This document shows, piece after piece, positions 6,305-12,065 of a stretch of DNA of 12,065 nt (the stretch's first letter is position 1; each line of letters begins with the position of its first letter). A program made the position numbers and the translations under genes. Under the pieces are notes generated by a model that did no database searches, was not told the DNA's origin, and saw only the letters and a program-made list of their open reading frames with translations. This DNA is from JAAZFZ01 sp035647435 (GTDB lineage: Bacteria; Bacillota; Clostridia; Oscillospirales; Acutalibacteraceae), in NCBI GenBank assembly GCA_035647435.1, contig DASRNM010000139.1:1-12065 (forward strand), read 5' to 3'.

Positions 6305-8284
6305 TTGAATCTCAAGCATTTTTTTAAGTACAGCGTGATTGATTTAGTAGCATTAACGTTTGCAATTATTTTTTCGGCTTACACAGCGGTTTATCTAAAC
6401 CGCATTGTAGGCCTTGTTGAACTAATAGTTGTTTTCATCATTATGGTTGCAATTGTTATTTATAGGCTATTGTCAAGAAAACGAATTCGAGGTTTAGTTT
6501 CAAAAATAGCAGGCACTTTGGATTTTTCAGATGAGTTGTCAATCAACAGTTTCCCCTTGCCTGTTCTTGTTGCGGGCGCTAACAACGAAATAGCATGGTA
6601 TAATGAGCAGTTTCTCAATGATGTAATAAGCGACAGCAAGATAAGCGGGAATGATGTTAGGCAGTTTATCTCAGGATTAGATGTTGACAAAATTTCTTCA
6701 ATGCAAAGAGCCGATGTTACTTATAAAGAAAAGGATTACACAGTTTATTGTAGCGCAACCAAATATAGGCACAAGGACGTATATGTTCTCTATTTTGTTG
6801 ACGACACCGAACTTAAGGAAACTGCATTTATTTATGAGCAGACAAGGCCCAGTATAATGTTTATATCCATAGATGGAATAGACGAGCTTTCCCAAAGCTA
6901 TAAAGAAGGCGAATTGACTGAAATCAAAAGCGGAGTCGAAAAAATTCTTGAAGATTGGGTATTGGATTATCCTTGTATATTAAGAAAGTTTTCGAGCAAT
7001 CGTTTTATGGTAATTTGCGAAGAGAAAGATCTTCGTGAAATAATTGCAAAAAGGTTCAAAATACTTGATATTGTTCGCGGGTATACATACAAAGATGCGG
7101 CAATTGGAGTTACGCTTTCTATCGGCGTTGGTCGAGGCGACAGTTTTTTGGACTGCCAAAACAACGCAAAACAGGCCCTGGATATGGCGCTTGGCAGAGG
7201 CGGTGACCAAGCCGCTGTAAAGGGACGTGATTTGTCCTATGAGTTTTTCGGAGGCATATCAAAAAGTGTTGAAAGAAAAACAAGGGTTAAAGCCAGAATT
7301 ATAGCAAATGCCATAAAAGAAATTGTAAAAACTGGCGGAGATGTCTATATAATGGGGCACAGGTATTCGGACCTTGACTCTCTCGGTTCGGCAATAGCTT
7401 TATGTTCTGCTATTAGGTCTTTGGGCGAAAACGCACATATTGTAATTGATTTGAAAAAGACACTTGCTGGCACTCTTGTTCAAATGCTCAAGCGTGAGGG
7501 CATGAGCGATATGCTTTTAAGCCCCGAAACGGCAATTTCGAGAATGGGTGAAGATTCAACGGTGATTATTGTCGACACACACATTGCCGATTTCACTGAA
7601 TCGAGAAAGGTCTATGAAAAGGCTGCAAATGTCATTGTTATTGACCACCACAGACTTGTTGTGAACAGAATTGACAATGCAGTTATTTTTTATCATGACC
7701 CGAGCACTTCATCAGCATCTGAAATGGTAACGGAGCTTTTGCAATATATGTCCTCATCACCACTGATAGGTAAAAATGAGGCAGACGCACTCCTTGCGGG
7801 GATAATGTTGGATACGAGAAACTTTGTTCTTCGTGCAGGAGTTAGAACATTTGAGGCGGCGGCATACCTCAAAAAACTTGGGGCGGATACCGTTAAAGTT
7901 AAGGGGCTGTTTTCAAGCAGTCTTAATAGCTTCAAACTCAGAAATCAAATAATAATTAACGCTCAAACTTTCAACAATTGTGCAATTTCAGTGGTGAGCT
8001 TTAATGTGCCTGATTTAAGAATAATATGTGCACAGGCAGCCGATGAAATGCTTAGCATCAAAGGCGTCGATGCGTCGTTCGTGCTTTTTGAGAGTAAAGG
8101 GCATATAAACATTTCTGCGCGTTCTTTCGGTGCGGTAAATGTTCAGATTATTATGGAAGCATTTGATGGAGGTGGTCACCAAACCATGGCTGCTGCTCAA
8201 ATAAGTACAGGAGAAACAACCATGGAAGCTGTTTTAGCAAAGCTTCAGGTTACAATAAGCGATTTTTTCTCAAACAAAGGTTAA
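6305..8284 (+). CDS. gdpP: Cyclic-di-AMP phosphodiesterase GdpP (DHH-DHHA1, membrane-bound)
   Basis: This 659-residue membrane protein hydrolyses the second messenger c-di-AMP to pApA, which controls potassium and osmotic balance and cell-wall stress. Domain order matches GdpP/YybT: two membrane helices at about 13-53, a PAS-like domain (75-170), a degenerate GGDEF domain (about 180-310) with SNRF at 231-234 where GGDEF would stand, then the catalytic DHH domain. Metal ligands are in place: H352, D356 and D358 in GHRYSDLDS, D424 in VDTH, D447-H448-H449 in the DHH motif, and D503 in MLDTRNF. The DHHA1 domain ends with GGGH (622-625) and MAAA. The start is TTG with GGAGG 6 nt upstream, only 1 nt after the RNase J stop, so translation is probably coupled. 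The length equals that of B. subtilis GdpP. The altered GGDEF argues against diguanylate cyclase activity; known homologues have weak ATPase activity there. Confidence 0.95.
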   Translation: MNLKHFFKYSVIDLVALTFAIIFSAYTAVYLNRIVGLVELIVVFIIMVAIVIYRLLSRKRIRGLVSKIAGTLDFSDELSINSFPLPVLVAGANNEIAWYNEQFLNDVISDSKISGNDVRQFISGLDVDKISSMQRADVTYKEKDYTVYCSATKYRHKDVYVLYFVDDTELKETAFIYEQTRPSIMFISIDGIDELSQSYKEGELTEIKSGVEKILEDWVLDYPCILRKFSSNRFMVICEEKDLREIIAKRFKILDIVRGYTYKDAAIGVTLSIGVGRGDSFLDCQNNAKQALDMALGRGGDQAAVKGRDLSYEFFGGISKSVERKTRVKARIIANAIKEIVKTGGDVYIMGHRYSDLDSLGSAIALCSAIRSLGENAHIVIDLKKTLAGTLVQMLKREGMSDMLLSPETAISRMGEDSTVIIVDTHIADFTESRKVYEKAANVIVIDHHRLVVNRIDNAVIFYHDPSTSSASEMVTELLQYMSSSPLIGKNEADALLAGIMLDTRNFVLRAGVRTFEAAAYLKKLGADTVKVKGLFSSSLNSFKLRNQIIINAQTFNNCAISVVSFNVPDLRIICAQAADEMLSIKGVDASFVLFESKGHINISARSFGAVNVQIIMEAFDGGGHQTMAAAQISTGETTMEAVLAKLQVTISDFFSNKG

Positions 8285-8317
8285 TAAATTAACAATCAGT
8301 AATTAGGAGGTACAGCT

Positions 8318-8758
8318 ATGAAAATTGTACTTAAAGAGGATGTAAAAGGACTTGGCAAAAAGGGAGAAATGGTAAATACATCTGACGGATATGCAAGGAA
8401 TTTTCTTTTACCCCGAGGTCTTGCTGTTCAAGCTAACTCAAAGGAATTGAACGAGCTTAAAAACAGAGAAGCTGCTGAAAAGCATAGGCTTGAAAAAGAA
8501 AAGGATCAAGCGCAAGAATCTGCAGATAAATTAAAAGATAAAACCTTAAAGATATCTGCAAAAGCGGGAGAAAACGGCCGCCTTTTCGGTTCGGTTACTG
8601 CAAAAGAGATTGCAGAGCAAATCGAAAACAATTTTGACGTTAAGATTGATAGAAGAAAAATAGTAGTTGAAGATATTAAGTCATATGGCACTTACAGCGT
8701 TGAAGTCAAGCTTGGTCATGGTATCATAGCAAGCTTTTATGTTTTGGTTGGTGAATAA
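8318..8758 (+). CDS. rplI: 50S ribosomal protein L9
   Basis: This 146-residue protein binds 23S rRNA at the base of the L1 stalk and helps maintain reading-frame fidelity. The N-terminal RNA-binding domain (MKIVLKEDVKGLGKKGEMV, then DGYARNFLLPRGLA) is classical. A long charged central helix at about 40-75 (Glu/Lys-rich) connects it to the C-terminal domain with GRLFGSVT (86-93) and the glycine/valine-rich end. The length is that of the family. A perfect AGGAGG (8305-8310) lies 7 nt before the ATG. It sits 33 nt after gdpP and 28 nt before dnaB, the gdpP-rplI-dnaB order known from Bacillus. No terminator or promoter was seen in either gap. Confidence 0.97.
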   Translation: MKIVLKEDVKGLGKKGEMVNTSDGYARNFLLPRGLAVQANSKELNELKNREAAEKHRLEKEKDQAQESADKLKDKTLKISAKAGENGRLFGSVTAKEIAEQIENNFDVKIDRRKIVVEDIKSYGTYSVEVKLGHGIIASFYVLVGE

Positions 8759-8773
8759 AGTAATCCGTATCAC

Positions 8774-8780
8774 GGGGGAA
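8774..8780 (+). promoter_or_regulatory. G-run ribosome binding site of dnaB
   Basis: The sequence GGGGGAA, 6 nt before the TTG at 8787, is the only purine-rich element near the gene start. A run of five G is weaker than AGGAGG. With a TTG start this would keep helicase output below that of the adjacent rplI, which has a perfect site and an ATG. Confidence 0.55.
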
Positions 8781-8786
8781 TTTTAA

Positions 8787-10172
8787 TTGGATAATTTCAA
8801 CAGTTTTTCTGATATTGACAATATAAATATGCCTTTCAGCCTTGAGGCTGAACAGGCTGTTCTCGGTTCTGTTCTGATAGACCCGCCGTGTATGTCGCAG
8901 GTGCAGGTTTATCTTCGACCCGAACACTTTTATCTCCCTCAACACAGGGCGGTATTTGCAGCGATGGTCAGCATTGACTCCTTAGGTGGTTTGATTGACC
9001 CATTGCTTGTGTTGGATCATTTAAAGAGGGACAATGTCTATGACGACGCAAGCGGCAAGAACTATTTATTTCAACTTGCACAGGTAGTTCCTTCAACCGC
9101 AAATGTCGAGGCATATTCAAAAATAGTGCGTGAAAAGTTTTATATTCGATCACTGATAAATGCTTCAAAAGAGATTATTTCAAATGCTACTGACCAAGAA
9201 GAAAGCGCAGATGTGTTGATTGATGCCGCGGAGCAGAAGATTTATGATATAAGACAGGGCAAGACAACATCCGGACCATCAAAAATTAGCGAAATAATTA
9301 TCAATGAAGTATATGACAGGCTACATAAATTAAGCTCACCCGACAGAGATTTATATAAAGGGCTTTCAACCGGATATTCTGATTTGGATTCAACCATTAC
9401 AGGTCTAAACAAGTCAGATCTTATTCTCATAGGTGCACGCCCGGCTATGGGTAAAACGAGCTTTGCACTTAACATAGCAAGAAATGTTTCGTTGCTTGGT
9501 AAACGCAAGGTTCTTTTCTTTTCTTTGGAAATGACAAAAGAACAGTTGGCTCAAAGGGTGCTTTCAACAGAAGCAAGAGTTCAAGGTAACAAAATGCGAA
9601 CCGGTGATTTTGAGCCAGATGACTGGACAAGGCTCGGGATGGCAACCGCTGTTTTGAACGACTGTGAGCTTTATTTTGACGATTCAACAAATATAACTGT
9701 GCCTGAAATGAAAGCGCGTATAAGAAGACTCAAGGGTGTAGATTGTGTAATTATAGATTACCTTGGTTTAGTAAAGTCAGGGACACGCACTGAAAACCGC
9801 GTTCAAGAGGTTACTCAAATCACAAGAAGCTTAAAGCTTATGGCTAAAGATTTAAACATTCCTGTCATTTGCTGTTCGCAGCTTTCAAGAGGAACTGAGG
9901 GCAGAGGCAAGGCCCATAGACCTCAGCTTTCTGATTTGCGTGAATCAGGCTCAATTGAGCAGGACGCAGATATAGTAATGCTACTTTATCGTCCCAATTA
10001 TTATATGGAGGACAGTGAAGTGGAAGATGACAACGGTGAAACAGGGGAAGCTAACAAAACCGAAATAATTATTGCTAAGAACAGACACGGCCCCACAAAC
10101 ACAATTGATTTGATTTTTGATTCCGACCACACACTGTTTGTTAGCATGGAGCGAGTCAGAGATGATATGTAA
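8787..10172 (+). CDS. dnaB: Replicative DNA helicase DnaB
   Basis: This 461-residue hexameric helicase (called DnaC in B. subtilis) unwinds DNA at the replication fork, moving 5' to 3' on the lagging-strand template and recruiting primase. The N-terminal domain (about 15-120) begins with PFSLEAEQAVLGSVL. The RecA-like domain has Walker A GARPAMGKTS (216-225), catalytic E248 in FSLEMT, Walker B VIIDYL (321-326), SQLSR (364-368), LSDLRESGSIEQDAD (381-395) and the arginine-finger segment AKNRHG (430-435). No intein interrupts it. The start is TTG at 8787; the first in-frame ATG (8829) would cut into the conserved N-terminus and has no ribosome binding site. An acidic stretch at 408-422 (EDSEVEDDNGETGE) before the last strand is a common variable loop. 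The 3' end overlaps tilS by 11 nt. Confidence 0.97.
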   Translation: MDNFNSFSDIDNINMPFSLEAEQAVLGSVLIDPPCMSQVQVYLRPEHFYLPQHRAVFAAMVSIDSLGGLIDPLLVLDHLKRDNVYDDASGKNYLFQLAQVVPSTANVEAYSKIVREKFYIRSLINASKEIISNATDQEESADVLIDAAEQKIYDIRQGKTTSGPSKISEIIINEVYDRLHKLSSPDRDLYKGLSTGYSDLDSTITGLNKSDLILIGARPAMGKTSFALNIARNVSLLGKRKVLFFSLEMTKEQLAQRVLSTEARVQGNKMRTGDFEPDDWTRLGMATAVLNDCELYFDDSTNITVPEMKARIRRLKGVDCVIIDYLGLVKSGTRTENRVQEVTQITRSLKLMAKDLNIPVICCSQLSRGTEGRGKAHRPQLSDLRESGSIEQDADIVMLLYRPNYYMEDSEVEDDNGETGEANKTEIIIAKNRHGPTNTIDLIFDSDHTLFVSMERVRDDM

Positions 10173-11520
10173 AGTAAAATCAACAATTTCAAGCTATAAT
10201 ATGCTTAATAATTGCTCTACGGTAATTGTTGCAGTATCGGGAGGAGCGGACTCTATGGCTCTCCTCTCGATATTGAATTGTTTAAAAACAAAATATAATA
10301 TAGAAATAATAGCGGCACATGTCAATCACTCTCTTAGAGGACGTGAGTCAGATAGAGATGAATTGTTCGTCAGAGATTATTGTAAGGATAATTCAATAGA
10401 ACTGCGTGTGCTAAAAAAAGATATAAAAAAAATATCTGAAGAAAAAGGGCTTGGAATAGAAGAGTGTGCAAGGCACGTAAGATATGATTTTTTCAATTCC
10501 ATATGTTCGAGTGCTTTAATCGCAACCGCCCATACCCTCAACGACAGAGTTGAAACAATGCTCTTTAATCTGGCAAGAGGTAGTGTTCTCAAAGGGCTTT
10601 GCAGCATACCGCCTGTTAGAGAAAACATTATAAGACCGATTATTGATTGTACGAAACAAGAGGTTTTAGACTATTGTAAAGAAAAGGATATTTATTTTGT
10701 TACAGATAGCTCGAATGACGATATAATATATTCAAGAAACAGAATCAGGCACAGGGTAATACCAGAGTTAGAAAAAATTAATTCGGGGCTTGAAATATCT
10801 GTTAGCAGGTGCCTAAACAGCATTAATGAGGATGAGGATTATTTAAACTCTCGAGCTTTAAAGCTTGTTGATTGCTCAAAGTTGGAGATCGGATATAATG
10901 CCGTTGCCCTCTATAACGCCCACCCCTCCGTGCGGAAAAGGGCATTGGTGCTGATAATTAAGAATAAGACATTTAAAGCTCCGCTTAATCATCATGTTGA
11001 AGCGGTGGACAATCTTCTTATTCAAGGCGGTAAAATGCAAATTATATCAGGACTGACGATTGAAGTAAAAGACGGAGAATTGACTTTTCCGACTGAAAAA
11101 AAGCCCTCTGAAAAGTGGTGTATAGGCATAAACAAAGCAAAAGGCGCTGCTGAATATCCATACGGAACAGCCGAAATCGAGATTGTTAACAGAAATTATT
11201 TAGAGTGTACACAAAAAATTAACAAAGACGTATTGGATAATTGCTTTGATTATGATAAAATAACAGATAAATTGTTTTTAAGAAGTCGTGTTGAAGGTGA
11301 TAGAGTTTTACTCAAAGGGCGAGGATGTACAAAAACACTCAAAAAACTTTTCAACGAAAGTTGTATTCCTGTTGAAGAGCGTAACAAGCTTGCGGTTATG
11401 TCGGACGATAACGGTATTTTGTGGATTGAGGGTTTTGGATGTTCAGACAGATGCCGAATCACCGAAAACACCGAAAATATAATGATTGTGAAGATTAGGA
11501 GGTGCTCATTTGAACAATGA
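10162..11520 (+). CDS. tilS: tRNA(Ile)-lysidine synthetase
   Basis: This 452-residue enzyme uses ATP and lysine to convert C34 of the CAU-anticodon tRNA-Ile to lysidine, so that it reads AUA and is charged with isoleucine. The N-terminal PP-loop ATPase has SGGADS (26-31), HVNHSLRG (53-60), GIEECARHVRYDFF (98-111), TAHTLND (122-128) and RNRIRH (192-197). A central TilS domain and the C-terminal substrate-binding domain (RSRVEGDRV 374-382, GCTKTLKKLF 388-397, WIEGFGCSDRC 421-431) follow. Family length is normal. The TAH-H-DDQ loop of E. coli/Bacillus reads AHTLNDR here, a variant I associate with Clostridia. The start is the ATG at 10162, with GGAG at 10148-10151; upstream in-frame codons lie deep inside dnaB. 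It overlaps dnaB and hpt by 11 nt each, suggesting coupled translation. Confidence 0.94.
   Translation: MICKVKSTISSYNMLNNCSTVIVAVSGGADSMALLSILNCLKTKYNIEIIAAHVNHSLRGRESDRDELFVRDYCKDNSIELRVLKKDIKKISEEKGLGIEECARHVRYDFFNSICSSALIATAHTLNDRVETMLFNLARGSVLKGLCSIPPVRENIIRPIIDCTKQEVLDYCKEKDIYFVTDSSNDDIIYSRNRIRHRVIPELEKINSGLEISVSRCLNSINEDEDYLNSRALKLVDCSKLEIGYNAVALYNAHPSVRKRALVLIIKNKTFKAPLNHHVEAVDNLLIQGGKMQIISGLTIEVKDGELTFPTEKKPSEKWCIGINKAKGAAEYPYGTAEIEIVNRNYLECTQKINKDVLDNCFDYDKITDKLFLRSRVEGDRVLLKGRGCTKTLKKLFNESCIPVEERNKLAVMSDDNGILWIEGFGCSDRCRITENTENIMIVKIRRCSFEQ
11497..11502 (+). promoter_or_regulatory. Ribosome binding site of hpt, inside tilS
   Basis: A perfect AGGAGG lies within the last codons of tilS, 7 nt before the TTG at 11510. 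It fixes the TTG as the hpt start and places it 11 nt before the end of tilS. Confidence 0.8.
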
Positions 11521-12049
11521 CATTGAAACTATATTGGTAAGCACAGATGAAATAGATGATATTGTTAAAAGTCTCGGTCAACAAATAACCGAAGATTACA
11601 AGGACAAGAATCTATTGCTAGTCAGCATCTTAAAAGGCGCTGTTGTTTTTATGGCTGACTTAATAAGAGCTATTGATATTCCTTGCCGTTTGGATTTTAT
11701 GGCTGTTTCAAGTTATGGTGGTGGAGTAAAATCGAGCGGTGTTGTTAAAATAGTTAAAGATTTGGATATTGAGCTTGAGGGGTATGATCTTCTTATTGTT
11801 GAAGATATACTCGATAGCGGAAAGACACTTTCGTATTTAAGCGAAATTCTTTTAAAACGCAACCCCAAAAGCTTAAAAATATGCACATTTCTCGATAAAC
11901 CAGAACGTCGTGAAGCGAACATAAAAGCAAATTATATCGGTAGAAAAGTGCCTGATGAGTTTGTTGTAGGCTATGGTTTGGATTTTGATGAAAAATATCG
12001 AAATCTTCCATATGTGGGTGTTTTAAAGCCTGAAATTCATAAAAAATAA
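11510..12049 (+). CDS. hpt: Hypoxanthine-guanine phosphoribosyltransferase
   Basis: This 179-residue cytosolic enzyme salvages hypoxanthine and guanine by joining them to PRPP, giving IMP and GMP. The PRPP-binding motif VEDILDSGKT is at 97-106 (E98 and D99 acidic pair). Other family markers are SILKGAVVFMADL (39-51), SSYGGG (67-72), KPERR (130-134), and the purine-contact and C-terminal segment DEFVVGYGLDFDEKYRNLPY (149-168). Length matches bacterial Hpt. The TTG start overlaps tilS by 11 nt and has the best ribosome binding site possible. In B. subtilis tilS and hprT are likewise adjacent and followed by ftsH, and the two proteins have been reported to act together on ftsH expression. The 16 nt left after the stop show no terminator, so the operon may continue outside the window. 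Confidence 0.97.
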   Translation: MNNDIETILVSTDEIDDIVKSLGQQITEDYKDKNLLLVSILKGAVVFMADLIRAIDIPCRLDFMAVSSYGGGVKSSGVVKIVKDLDIELEGYDLLIVEDILDSGKTLSYLSEILLKRNPKSLKICTFLDKPERREANIKANYIGRKVPDEFVVGYGLDFDEKYRNLPYVGVLKPEIHKK

Positions 12050-12065
12050 AAAATTTAGACTATAC

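Noticed and set aside
6992..7006. Missing GGDEF motif in GdpP (SNRF instead)
   Set aside because: A degenerate GGDEF is the normal state of GdpP proteins and does not indicate a defect.
10529..10580. TilS loop reads AHTLNDRVET instead of HHxDDQxET, suggesting a damaged active site
   Set aside because: The neighbouring PP-loop and other motifs are intact. I recall AHT/ND-type variants as common in clostridial TilS, so this is a lineage feature and not a loss.

Overview
The window looks like chromosomal DNA of a low-to-moderate GC Firmicute, most likely a clostridium. The evidence is the AT-rich coding sequence, strong AGGAGG-type ribosome binding sites, frequent TTG starts, and the order RNase J - gdpP - rplI - dnaB - tilS - hpt, whose gdpP-rplI-dnaB and tilS-hpt parts are familiar from Bacillus and Clostridia. 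The wording of the TilS motifs (an AHTLND loop instead of HHxDDQ, and GLCSIPPVR) suggests the Oscillospirales/Ruminococcaceae side, but that is from memory of the family and not a search result. No transposase, phage gene, CRISPR array, tRNA or rRNA was seen.

Left end (1-327): no gene. It holds a short 10-bp tandem repeat, a strong hairpin with U-tracts on both sides, and the terminator of the leftward operon.

Leftward operon (328-1880, minus strand): ribonuclease HI followed by a GT4-type glycosyltransferase, 8 nt apart, with a recognisable promoter at 1912-1940. A divergent monocistronic gene (2016-4325) encodes a three-module protein: sugar-1-phosphate nucleotidyltransferase, hexapeptide-repeat beta-helix, and a phosphomannomutase-like region whose active-site loops are all eroded. 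Glycosyltransferase and nucleotidyltransferase together point to cell-surface glycan synthesis. A terminator closes this gene.

Rightward housekeeping cluster (promoter at 4391-4419, genes 4519-12049): RNase J, the c-di-AMP phosphodiesterase GdpP, ribosomal protein L9, replicative helicase DnaB, tRNA(Ile)-lysidine synthetase TilS and hypoxanthine phosphoribosyltransferase. Gaps are 1 to 34 nt or there are 11-nt overlaps, and no terminator was seen between genes, so this probably works as one operon continuing past the right edge, where ftsH would be expected. It combines RNA turnover, second-messenger control, translation, replication and purine salvage.

This is mostly an ordinary core region. 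The points most worth a second look are the catalytically eroded mutase module of the fused nucleotidyltransferase and a 5'-proximal stem-loop in the RNase J leader.
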